Source: Cladophialophora immunda (lineage: Eukaryota > Ascomycota > Eurotiomycetes > Chaetothyriales > Herpotrichiellaceae). From it: DNA of 64,000 nucleotides. Under the pieces are notes generated by a model. The model had not been told where the DNA came from. It did no database searches and worked only from the letters and a program-made list of their open reading frames with translations. The stretch covers positions 890,485-954,484 of the forward strand of contig NW_015622542.1 of assembly GCF_000835495.1 (NCBI RefSeq), read 5' to 3'. Both the position numbers and the translations under genes were made by a program. Shown in pieces: positions 32,784 through 43,671 of the stretch. Numbering within the stretch: the stretch's first letter is position 1; each line of letters starts with the position of its first letter.

Positions 32784-33381
32784 GCGCTAGCTTTTTACTC
32801 GTTGTTCGCCTATGGAAACCTCGACGAAAAGGCAACAGAGAGACTACGGGCACACCAAGCCATGATCGATTTGCTCTTCAGCAAGCTCTGTAAATCGATA
32901 GTCTGAAAATATAGTTGCTGAGTCCGACCTTGTTTATTTATTCAGCATTACCAATCAAAGCAGCAACTATTTCCATGGTGCTTGTTCGTGCATCCACGAT
33001 GCTTACTCTTTGCCCTCTAAATAAGTCATGCAGACGATCAATTTTCTTCGAGAACCCTTCTCACTTCGCCCGTAAAAACTGAAAAGGCAGATACGCCCGA
33101 AATCTATACGGAACCCTTCGAAACTAGTCGTGTCATGTAGAGATATGGTCAAGCATAACCTCCCTCACTTGCCCGGGACCTTCCCATTCCTGCCAAAAAT
33201 ACAAATAGATCCTGAATCGCTGGTTCATCTAGTCCGCGAGCGCCGCTCGCCTTCCGAAGTGCCAGACATCATGGTGGGAAGCCCTGCTGCGGCAAGCTTA
33301 CAGGGCGCCACGTTCTCTTCACCACACACTCGCATATGAACCACTAGCCCTTTTTTTTTTCTCTTCTTTTGAACACGCTCT
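32784..33381. other. Intergenic between convergent genes
   Basis: 3' flanks of the regulator and the RTA1-like gene. Nothing else is seen. Confidence 0.5.
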
Positions 33382-34571
33382 TCACAACCTCTCAACGGAT
33401 TCCGGCGAACGGCTGGCCGACCGGACTTTGGAAGAGATGCCTTTCTCGGTGATCGACGGGTCTGAGACCAAATGCTCGTCACCCGTCTTGAAGACGAAGC
33501 CCGGATGGGCGGGTATCAGGCAGAAGGAGGCCAGGATGACCATCCTGCAGAGACGGACGTCAGCAATCGTCGCACCCTGGGTAGAGCCGGACCGGGATCA
33601 CGGGGAGTTGGGGGGGAGGGGGGGATCAGAAATACTCACACCGACTCGAAGACAATGAAGAGCGTCTGGTCCCTCAGCGCGTCGCTGGTGCGCGAGTATC
33701 CGCCGCTCAGCTCGTAGACGCGGTAGCAGCACCGGACCAGGATCAGGAGCGTGGCCGCGAACAGGAAGCCGCTGAAGACGACGAAGCGGGTGGGCAGCCG
33801 GACTGCCATCCACACCACGCGGCTGCGGCGGGCGTAGTCGAGAGCCAGGGCCACGAAGGCGGCGAGCGTGAAGACCTGGAAGCTCAGGCCGGCGAGGGCG
33901 ACGTCGACGCCGGCCTTGGAGCCGCCGTTGGACGACGACGACATGGCCCCGCCGGCGGCCTGGAGGACCAGGCTGACGATGTCGCAGGGGATGAAGAGGT
34001 AGTAGAAGTACTGGGGCGCGAAGCGCGACGACGCGACGGAGATGTACTTGACGCTTAGGACGAGTCAGCCGGGGTATACAGAGGGGCTTAGATGGGGATA
34101 CCACGACTTACATCTGGGCGAGCAGCACGTAGATGGCGGCGGAGAAGAAGACAGGCCCGATGGTGATCAAGACTGCGTTTTTCGTTAGTGAGAGAACCCA
34201 GCGACGCTGCCTGGGTACGGCGGTGTTTTCGGGAAACTGCTCGTACCAATCTGCATGATGAACCCGGGTTGCGCCCATGGATCTTGCCAATACAAGATGC
34301 GGCCCACGTAGCCGATGATCTCGTCCACGCAGCCCAGCAGCATCAGGCTCATGAAGCCCCAGGCCCTGTACCGGAACCCCAGGATCACCTGGGCGACGAT
34401 GCAGAGGCCGTAGAGGGCGATCAGGGCGCCGCTCGCGGCCAGAGACGGGCGGTATCCGTAGACGCTCATCTCGATCGGGCAGACCGAGACGGTGCAGTTG
34501 GCGTTGCTGCCGCCGCCGATGTAGACGGTGCCATTGGGGGTGACGAAGATGGGGACGTTCGAGTTCGTCAT
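33382..34571 (-). CDS. RTA1-like seven-span membrane protein
   Basis: Exons 34571-34247, 34172-34112, 34053-33640 and 33544-33382 join in frame to 320 residues, the usual size of RTA1/Rsb1-type proteins. An N-terminal extracellular segment with Cys and Asn-X-Ser/Thr sites is followed by about seven hydrophobic spans. The family signature is clear: YGYRPSLAASG, FMSLMLLGCVDEIIGYVGRI, GPVFFSAAIYVLLAQI, APQYFYYLFIPCDIVSLVLQ and RCCYRVYELSGGY. The C-terminal tail is short and polar. Relatives give resistance to 7-aminocholesterol or export lipids and sphingoid bases at the plasma membrane. Here it may protect against or export a product of the neighbouring enzymes, which is inference. Confidence 0.94.
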
Positions 34572-36278
34572 TGTGGGAGGAGTACTAAGTAAGGGATGTG
34601 TTGATTCTTTCTGTGCTGTGCAAGAATGCTAGAACTAGGGCTTGAGTTGGGTTGTTGGAGAGAGTGGGAGTGGTTTGGATATGCTCTGAAAAGCTGGCTT
34701 GACCGATCTGTTGGTGCACCTGGGTCGACTTTGGGATCTTCCCTGGTGAGGTTCCTGTGGCGAATATATAGACCAGCAGATTACAAGCCCAGTTCTGACG
34801 GAGGATGCATTGTGATTGACATGGCTGTGGAGTTCAGTCTCGATGGTTGGCATGATGCTCTGCCGTGCTGCGCACTGTATCAGTGTCACCATGACCATGC
34901 CGACCATCCTGAAGCCTATCCTGCTTGCGATAAGGCCGTAGGGTTTAGGCTGTTGACTGGAAACCAATGGACAAGGCACAGAGCCTTCCCAAACAGGGCC
35001 CGAATACGTCGAGCGAGCAGCTCTCCGAATGGCTCAAAAAAGGTGCCTGGCCTGCACCCAGGGTTGGATGAGCAAAAATGGCATGCCGTGCGGAGTCGTG
35101 TTCCATACCAGTTCAAGGTGTTTTGTATGATGCCTAGATAGGAGCTAAACTTGCCAGCTGGAGCGGTACCTGGCGAATCATGGGGCTGGTGTGTGTGTGT
35201 CCCCCCGTTGCACACGCGCAGCTGGGGCCCATGGAAGCGAAGCTCCGCAGATTTTATTATTATGGGATTTCCAACGTGCGTATCTCACGAGGAATAGCTG
35301 ATGCACGAACAAAACCCAGTGAAATGGCGGATGTTTAGGAGGACGTTTCGTGGAAATGGGGTACCTGGGCAATACTTCGAAAAGGGGGCTCATATCAAGC
35401 TGGACGCCAGATCCCCGCCGAAACGTCCGTAAGGCGCTCGCCAGCTCCGTCTCCCGTCGTGTCAGTGTTGCCAGCACCCAATCATCGCTGCTCAGCCATC
35501 CTCCATCGCAAGATGAATCCTGGAAAGGGAAAAGCGCCAGCCTCCGACCTGCTTAAGCGAGAACAACACGTCATGAGCGGGTGATGAGCCTCCGACCCGG
35601 AGATCGAGGAGCTTGACTGCCTGAGATCGCAGAATGAATACTTGAAACGCTATAGCGAGTTCCATAAAATGGCAGGCTGTGTGCAGTCTTTTCCACGATA
35701 GACAAAACCTCCTGCGGCAGCAATGAGTTTCCCATGCACATAATACGGCTCGAATGTCATCACGTACTCCTGGATCAGGCCGCCAACTCCCAAAGTTGCT
35801 TGAACTCCTTTGGCCCTTTGCTCATCTCCTGCAGTCAGTCATTGGGATCATAACAACCCGACGACAGCCAATAATGGCCATGCTCCGGAGAATGCTTGCC
35901 ATTGGGTACTCATAAGCACTCGTCGAAAAGTCATGAGGTCACGCGAAACTGTGCGAGACCCGACCACGAGCGGACCAACGCTAGGCCAGAGCGACTTCTG
36001 TGAGGGCAGCTTGTGTACGAGTATGTCGACAACAAGGAACATATGAAGAGATTGAGCAAGCACCATCCGTCTCGGGTTTGAGCATGTAGGCAAAGGCAGC
36101 CGTGATGACGGCTTGACGGAATCGAGAATTGAACCGAAACACCGACCGTCCGACCGTCCGCCTTCGTATTCGCATTGGAGCGTGGTGAAGTATATCAAGC
36201 ACATATCCGGCGAAAGAGGTTGAAGCATTGCTGTACACCAGCCTGAACTCATTGCGGATTCAGGGAGTCATCTGCAAC
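34572..36278. other. Intergenic with possible small relic
   Basis: Upstream of the RTA1-like gene (TATA-like ATATATA near 34760). At 35513-35701 a plus-strand frame reads as a short charged coiled-coil-like peptide interrupted by two consecutive stops at 35582-35587. It could be a fragment of a decayed gene. Nothing else is seen. Confidence 0.35.
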
Positions 36279-37369
36279 ATGTCACCACCGGCTGTAATGA
36301 GAGCATGGCAGTATTCAAGCACCAAGGGTAGTCTAGAGAAGAACCTCCGCCTCAACACATCTGCTCCGGTCCCCCAGCCTTCTCCCAACCTGCATCTGGT
36401 ACAGGTGCTGGCAACAGCACTCAATCCTGTTGACTACAAGCCTGCTGAGATTCGGCTTCTGAGTCACTTCGCTATTCCCAAGCCAGCAACTCCTGGTATT
36501 GATGTAAGTCCTCCTTTGACCCTGATTTACCCTTGAAAGTGGCGCGGCATGCTAACGGATACCCTCAGTTCGCGGGATATCTGGTCACCCCTGCCACTGG
36601 ATCGGTCCTGAAACCTGGTCAACTTGTCTTCGGCGCGTCGGGAACGTCGTACTTGGCCGGAGGTGCCTTGGCCGAATACGCGGTCACGAAAGAAGATCAA
36701 ATCGTTGCTATTCCAGACGGCTTGGATCCAATTTCGGCATCGACAATCTGTGTGGCGGGACTAACAGCTCACCAATCGATCGTACCATACGTCAAGGCGG
36801 GAGATAAGATATTCATCAACGGCGGCTCAGGCGGGACAGGAGTCTTTGGCATCCAGATTGCGAAAGCCGTCGGGTGCAATGTCACGACCACATGTTCTAG
36901 CGTCAACATTGAACTCTGCAAAAGCCTGGGCGCGGACTCCGTTATCGACTACAAGAAGCAGAACGTGCTCGAAGCGTTGAAGGCCAGCGGACACCAGTTT
37001 GATCACGTCGTCGACAACATCGGCGCGAACTTTGAGCTCTACTGGAAATGCCACGAATACACGCGACCTGGGGCCTTGTTCATGGTCGTCGGGGCGCCGA
37101 TCTCGCGAGCCTTCGTCGTGGACGCCATCCTGAGGAAGTTATGGCCTGCCTTTCTCGGAGGCGGAAAGCGGCAAGCGGTCAGTTTTTTCCCCAAGGCGAA
37201 GCCTGCAGATATAGAAAGCATCGCCCGCTGGATGAAAGAAGGGAAGGTGAGGCCCGTGATTGACGAGCAGTTCACCTTTGAGCACGCTCCTCAGGCGATT
37301 GAGAAACTAAAAACGGGCCGAGCAAGGGGGAAGATTGTGGTTGAGGTGTCCTCGTCTGGTTCAAAATGA
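36279..37369 (+). CDS. Quinone oxidoreductase-like MDR protein
   Basis: Exons 36279-36503 and 36569-37369 give 341 residues, typical for zinc-free medium-chain dehydrogenase/reductases. The N-terminal GroES-like domain has VMRAWQY, ALNPVDYKPAE and PGIDFAGYLV. The Rossmann domain carries the NADPH loop INGGSGGTGVFGIQIAKAVG and the SLGADSVIDYK segment. The C terminus has the usual RARGKIVVEV ending. No structural zinc cysteine set is visible. The family reduces quinones, enones or polyketide double bonds. A second ATG lies 18 bp inside (MRAWQY). The intron is 65 nt with GTAAGT and CTCAG. It may serve the same pathway as the SDR at 29409, which is unproven. Confidence 0.93.
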
Positions 37370-37974
37370 GATTCCAGGACTCCTTTTGGCACAAATATAT
37401 GGCCTCTATCCGTTTTTGCAACCCGTTCTTTGACGGTAGAAGTTTCGTTGCCTTCTGTGCATGAGGTGGAATGGTGTTCGAGATCGTTTGGATGGTATCC
37501 GTCATTGTCCTGATTCTCTCCTTGAACGAGCGTATATAGGCCGGCGTACAAAAACGCCATGTCGTCTTTCCAGCTTCGACGCCTCCTCCTTTGCTCAGAT
37601 GTCCATGGTGTAGACCAAGGGATTTTCCCGCTCACCCCGCGGCAAGTTCGCTGGTGGCTGATCTCCCGCCTACCGAGTAATCGCACGCGAGCTTATGGTG
37701 AGCATAGGGCGGCATCGCCCTCGTCCTAGTTCGGGATGACCCGCGACCAGCTTTTATCACTGGAGAGGAAACTTGATTGAAACTCATCTTCTCGTCCTGA
37801 CCACTGCCACTTCCAAAGCTATCCACTGCAAAGCCACCACACGAATACAAAAGAGCAAAGCGGGAAGACAATGTATGATATTGTTGGCGCCTTCTAATTC
37901 GCTGCACGCCCCGACTTCATGATGTCCGCAGAACTTCAAGCAGATGTCCAGTTCCGGCTCTGCCTCCCTTCAAA
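37370..37974. other. Intergenic
   Basis: 3' flank of the MDR gene and promoter of the nucleotidyltransferase gene. No gene is seen. Confidence 0.5.
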
Positions 37975-38595
37975 ATGAGCGCAGGTCAGCTTCCCCTCCA
38001 CCTTCAGATTCCACGCTTGCGCGAGATCCTTTCATCCAACCCCACTCTTGTGGGTGTGCTCTTTCGCGCGGCGGCCCTCAATTTACCGAATTGGTATCTC
38101 GCGGGTGGCGCTTTATCGCAGACCATCTGGAACAACGTCTCAGAGCTTCCACCTGAAACCGGGATCCGCGACTACGATCTCGTCTATTATGATGCTTCGG
38201 ACTTGTCGTACGAGGCGGAAGACATAGTCATTCAGGTTGGTAAGCATCATTTTGCTGATGTTCCCGTGGAGGTGGAGATCAGAAACCAGGCACGCGTTCA
38301 TTTGTGGTATGAAGAGAAGTATGGTGTGCCATGTCAACCACATGCCAGCGTCGAGGCTGGGATTGACACATGGATATCCACCAGTGCCATGCTAGGTGTG
38401 AGGATAGACGAGATGGGGGAGTGGATCGTGTACGCCCCTCGAGGGTTGTCTGACTTTTTCAATATGGTGGTGAGGCCTAATCCGGTTTTGGGGAAAAGAG
38501 AGGCGTATGATAAGAAGGTCAAGCGGTGGCAAGCAATCTGGCCAAACCTTATAGCCGAACCCTGGCCCCCAGCAGAGGTGTGGCAAACACCCTAG
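37975..38595 (+). CDS. Nucleotidyltransferase-like protein (DUF925/NTP_transf_6)
   Basis: A single-exon frame of 206 residues, the size of bacterial DUF925 proteins and their fungal relatives. The family pattern is present: NWYLAGGALSQTIWN, then GIRDYDLVYYD with the paired acidic residues of a polymerase-beta-type nucleotidyltransferase. EVEIRNQARVHLWYEEKYG, the ATASAMLG-like STSAMLGVR and APRGLSDFFNMVVRPNP follow. The metal-binding acidic residues are intact. Bacterial members are of unknown substrate. No intron and a compact size leave open an origin by transfer, but related proteins are widespread in ascomycetes. Confidence 0.9.
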   Translation: MSAGQLPLHLQIPRLREILSSNPTLVGVLFRAAALNLPNWYLAGGALSQTIWNNVSELPPETGIRDYDLVYYDASDLSYEAEDIVIQVGKHHFADVPVEVEIRNQARVHLWYEEKYGVPCQPHASVEAGIDTWISTSAMLGVRIDEMGEWIVYAPRGLSDFFNMVVRPNPVLGKREAYDKKVKRWQAIWPNLIAEPWPPAEVWQTP

Positions 38596-40079
38596 GGACA
38601 CTGGACGATCGAAGGCACCGCAGAGGACTGGCCCAGGCCGAACCCATCGGATCAGCGTGGGCAAAGGAAGGGCAGGGGAGAGTTAGGCGCCTGGAAAAGA
38701 TCACAACAGGTACATCATGGACACCTCGATGATAGTGGCGTCGGCTCTCGTTGGAGTGTTGACGGGTGAAGAAAGAATGGGGTCTATCAACCCTGGAGGC
38801 ATCTTCAGCCGATGAACCACTATGCACTCTCAACCCAACCAACACCACGTCTTGCTACTGGACCGGAAGAGCTCGGGTGATACCTGGCAGAGGAGCGTTG
38901 ACTTGCAAAATGGGAAAACCAGTCCGAAACACAGAATGTCCGGAGTGGAAGATAGCGCGAGGGGTGGCGATGGTTTACGGGGAAATACCGAAGATGAGAA
39001 GTCTGGCGAATGTGCCCCGGTTGGTGTAGAGGGCCAACCATGGGCGAGGTCGACAAAGCAGATCATGACCTTTGGAGGCTGGACACAAGGGTCTGAGCAT
39101 GCTGCGGCAGAGGCGGATACCCCTTCCCTCAGAAAAGGAGGAATTGGCGACTTGGGGAATGATCGATCGACCGATTGGTACACCGCTTGATGGTCCAGCA
39201 CTATGGTACAAGCCCAGACCAGGCACGTCCGCGGAGTCCCAGTCTCGACGTCTACACAATATGGAGACAGTTGCCCTTGTGGTGTGATAGCCATTGGGCA
39301 TTGTTTCATGGTAGGAAGAGCAGGTTCGTCAGTTGAACACCCTAAAGCCATAACGAGGTATCAAAGACTTGTCATATTGAGCCTGCGAGGGAGGGAATGT
39401 GCATTCTGGACAAGTTCACGATATTGCTACGCCCCAAAGCACAGACAAAGAGATCGGTACGTCGTCGCCTCTCAGGACCAGAGGCGGATTTATAGGTTAC
39501 CGAGGGTAATTACCGCTTTGGGAGTGAGGATCTTGGTCGCCAGCTTCCCCAATACTCTTGCCAACCCCTTTCCCACTCGGTTACTCCACTGCAAATTCGT
39601 TATCAAGGACTGCCTTCAGCGCGAGGCGGTGCCTGGAGAATCAGACCAACCGGGAGTTAGGGGTGTGCACTATATAGGGGCAACTATCCAACGGGACATG
39701 TCCATCAAGGCCCAGGCTCAGACCTCGCTTGTTCAATGTGTGTCCAGACTGGGTCTACCGAGTATCACCGGCCGGCAGCGTCTCGAGGCAACAACTGGAT
39801 ACCCCCGGCCTCCTGCGGCATCCTCCCCACAGTCTCCCTTCTCTCCAGCTTTTACCCCGCGAACCTTGTGGCGTCCAATCAACCTTGGTGGTAACCGAGG
39901 GAGTCCCATAACCTCGGGCTCGTGGGGAAGCACGGAAGTCAGGTAGGAAATATAACTACCAATATATGTACCGTTTTGGAGAACCCTGCAGGTGCTTTGC
40001 TTTCTGCTCCCCAAGCTCGTCTTTCATATCTTGAAGCAAGTCCGTCGACCTGGTTGAGACAGAGACTGCGTGGTGCAAG
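38596..40079. other. Intergenic, sugar-transporter promoter
   Basis: Several long overlapping frames exist on both strands, but none has a recognisable domain or good start. A TATATA motif lies near 39673. I read this as non-coding. Confidence 0.45.
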
Positions 40080-41891
40080 ATGACACACTTCAACAAGTAA
40101 GTGGTGCTCTTGCTGGCCCTCCCTATGAACCAAACTGACCATAAGACAGGCTTAATATATACTCCATCCTCATCCTCTCGTTTGGGGCTTTCTTCTACGG
40201 CTATGACTCCGGCCTCACCACCTCCATCCTGGGATATCCCCAGTTCATATCCTATTTCAACTTCAACTCCAATACCATCGGGGCCCTGGGATCATGCTAC
40301 TACGCGGGTAGCTTCTTCGGTTCGGGCCTGAACTTTTGGCTCCCAGATCGATATGGCCGAAAGCCGACCATCTACATCGCCTGTGTTGTGTTAGAAACCC
40401 GAGTCTCCGTCTGGTGGGCATAGATCACTAACATCCTACAGTGCTATCGTGGGTGCTATCCTCCAGACTGCCGCTCAGAACATCGAGATGCTTTTCGTCG
40501 GTCGTGTCATCGGTGGTATCGCTTCTGGTATCGTCTTTGGTGTCTGCCCGATGTTCATGTCAGAAATCTCTCCACCCGAATTCCGTGGCAGAGTTGGTGG
40601 GCTTTACAACTTGAACATCAATCTGGGTTATACATGTGGGTTCTTTCGCGATTTCCATTCTCAACTCTGCGTGGACTAATACATTTGTGCCAGTGACCGA
40701 ATGGATGGGCCTCGGATTCAGTTATATCAGCTCTGATGTCGCCTGGCGATTGTTCTTGGGCCTGCAACACGTTCCACCGCTTCTGATGGCCGCCTGCACC
40801 CCCTTCCTCCCTGAATCGCCCCGATTCCTCATCATGAGAGGCCGCTACGACGAGGCCCTGGAAGTCATTACGAAACTTCACGGTGGCGCCCCGGGTCAGG
40901 ACGACGACTTCTACATCCGTGAATTCAACCAGATCAAGGCCCAGCACGAGCTCGAGGTCCGCGAACGCGTGGGCCTCCGCACCATCCTGCGCCGGCCGTC
41001 CTACCGAAAGCGAATGTTCATCGTCGTCTTCCAGTTCGCGTTTGCCATGTTCACCGGTATCATCCCGCTCCAGAACTATCAGTTCATCTTGTACACCTAC
41101 CTCGGTGTCACCAACAAGATCGCCCTTGTCATGGTCGGCGTGTGGGGCACTTGCGGCGTCATCTTCTGCACCATCGGTGCCCTGCTATTCGACAAGCTTG
41201 GTCGCAGAGTGTCTCTGCTGATCTCTCTTTGGGTCCAATTCCTGGCGTCCATCGCTATGGTCATCTGTAAGTCCTCACCCGCTGGCCCAGATGTCCATCT
41301 GAGCTGCATCACTAACGGGTTATTAGTCTGGGCACGATTCCAACTTTCAAGCAACACCAACCTGCTACTCGGTCGCTTTACTGTTGGTTTCATGTTCGTC
41401 TACCTGATTGGCTACGCCTTCATCATGAACTCATTTGGTATGTATTATCCCGTTTCATCCTCGATAGTTTGATCTGTTCAGTTCCACTAATATCCGCTGT
41501 AGGATACACCTACCCGTCGGAAATCATGCCCACGCCAATTCGAGCAGCCGGCAACGCGGTGGCCTTCTGCACGTTCAACGCCATCACCATCATGTTGGTC
41601 CAGGTCACACCGATCGCCATCGAGAAGATTGCGTGGAGGTACTTCCTCATCTTCATCATCTGCGACGCCATCTTCATCGTCGTGGTGTACCTGGTCTACC
41701 CCGAGACGGTGGGCAAGACCTTGGAGGAAATCGCCGCCCTGTTCGGCGACGAGGTCGCCGTCGACATCCAGCAGGCACACGATTATCCGGACACCGTCGG
41801 GATCAGGGACGAGAAGGTCGCCACCGAGGTCACCGAGGCTGAGCGAGTCGAGGACGTGGATGGGAAGGGCCACCACGCCCACGCCCTGTAG
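40080..41891 (+). CDS. MFS hexose/sugar transporter
   Basis: Six exons (40080-40096, 40150-40389, 40442-40635, 40694-41266, 41327-41437, 41503-41891) join in frame to 507 residues, normal for the fungal sugar-porter family. The first exon is only 17 nt. Signature blocks in order: GAFFYGYDSG in TM1, DRYGRKPTIY after TM2, FVGRVIGGIASG, PPEFRGRVGG, PESPRFL, DKLGRRVSLL, SEIMPTPIRAAGNAV and PETVGKTLEEI. About twelve hydrophobic spans are visible. It takes up a sugar or related polyol by proton symport at the plasma membrane. The substrate is not readable. One donor (GTTAGA at 40390) is weaker than the others but restores the protein exactly. Confidence 0.93.
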
Positions 41892-43671
41892 AATCGGTGT
41901 AATACCTGCCGGCTTAATATCACCTCTGTGTCGCCCGCAACTGTGCTCTAAATCCCACTGCTCCGCCGGGGACGCCCCCTCAAAAAAACGACGTAGCAAA
42001 AAGCAAATTCTGAGAGGGTTCGCTCCGCCACTCTACCAGAAGTCGAACGAATACCTTCCGTCTGCTGCATTTTAATTCCAGAGCTCCGACGTGCCCGGAA
42101 AAGTGCTGAAGAAACTATGTTTCCACATCGTTTTCCACTATCGTTCGCGTTGAAACTGGTGAGATTCGAGCGGCAGAAAGCCCTGTCTACACGTTCAGAC
42201 AGGTCTATTTGACTGCCTTGACAACACAAAACCGAACAAAACTTCAACGAGCACGTTCGCAACAAAAGCCGCTGCGCCCAGCACAAGGTTTTCGAGACAC
42301 ATTAGTGCAGAACCGAGTTTCGGTCCCCTCTCCTCCTCCCAAAGACCTCGCAACAGCGAGCCTTTGCGCGGGAATTTGATCCCCCACGTGTTGTTGATGT
42401 TGTTGGAAGTCCCACTCAAAGCCCCCAACACCACGAGATTCACACCGCTCCGAATTCGACGCCCTTGTCTCAACATCCGTGGCATCGCATCCACGTGCTA
42501 CTCGGGTAGCCTGAAGTAGAGATGTGTCGGGTATCAATTTTGGTACCCGAGAGTTAAGCAATGACACTGTCGAATTTTACCGAGGGTGTCTGCCCAGAAC
42601 AGATAAGCGAATGCATTGGCTTGCTTGAAGATGTAGGGCTGGTCAGTCGGTACTGACCACAGTAGCGAAGATGCAGTTGCGATTCCTCACATGCAGAGTA
42701 TTGGCGATCGGATTCGGACGGTTTGTGGCTGGCTCCCGCCTGGACTGTCAGGGGTAAGGTACTATTCGTCTAGTAGTTGAGCCTTCAAGCCTCTGGTTGT
42801 GAGGAGAGGTCTCATGTTCCAGTAACCCCGGGGCGAACACATGAGCACTCATAGCCCGCTCCCTGTGTCTCGAGATCCCACCAGTGTGCTGGGCTTGGGG
42901 GCTGTCGTCCACATAGAATTTCTCTCGCTGAAGGGTACTGTCTAGCCATGCACAGTGATTGCCGACAGCAAACGATATTCTGACCCGAATACCCGACCGC
43001 CTGGGAGAAGCATGCTCCTTGAGCCTCTGGACACGAAAGTCGGCTCTTTGTGCTGCTCTCCACTTCGATCGCTCGACACTGGGATCTGTCACGCCCACGG
43101 TGGCCGGACGGCAACAGTACTGGCAAGCTGGAGCCCATGCCCGCGATACCCTTCCCAAGATACGGCGGGCCAGTCATGCGATGAAGCAGCGAACACTGCC
43201 AGGAACATTCATTTTGCCGAGCGTGTTGAGAGAACATCAAGCTACGGGTGGCTGGAGACCCGCGAGACGAAGGTACATATATATAGCCCGAGCCGAAATC
43301 TCGGAGCTCACTGTGCTCGGGAAGTGCATGAGGCATGACCAAAAGAGGCAGTTCTTGGTGGAATCGAGAGAGACTCTCTTTTCCACCGCCCCCAGAGCTA
43401 ATCGGCGGTTGGACGTCCTCTCAACTTAACGGTTATCGAGTACAGAGGTTTGCTTCCCGGTGCAGTGTCAAAGGTCGATGCTTGCCGCGAGCAACGGCTC
43501 AATCGAGACTTTGGACTGGCCAGTGCGATGGTCAGGCACGGAATAGAAACGCACTCAAGAAAATCTATAGGTCGGCGATCGGAGATTAACAGGATTTCAA
43601 CAGGGATATCGTACTAAATTAAAAAAATACTGCGAACGACAGCATAACTAGAACACCTTTCCAACCAGTAG
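41892..43671. other. Intergenic between convergent genes
   Basis: The sugar transporter and FET3 converge here. Frames on both strands from 42.7 to 43.6 kb are short and overlapping, without recognisable content. Confidence 0.45.

Noticed and set aside
39203..39946. 247-codon plus-strand frame
   Set aside because: Starts at an ATG but has no domain, signal or membrane pattern, and overlaps several equally long frames on both strands.
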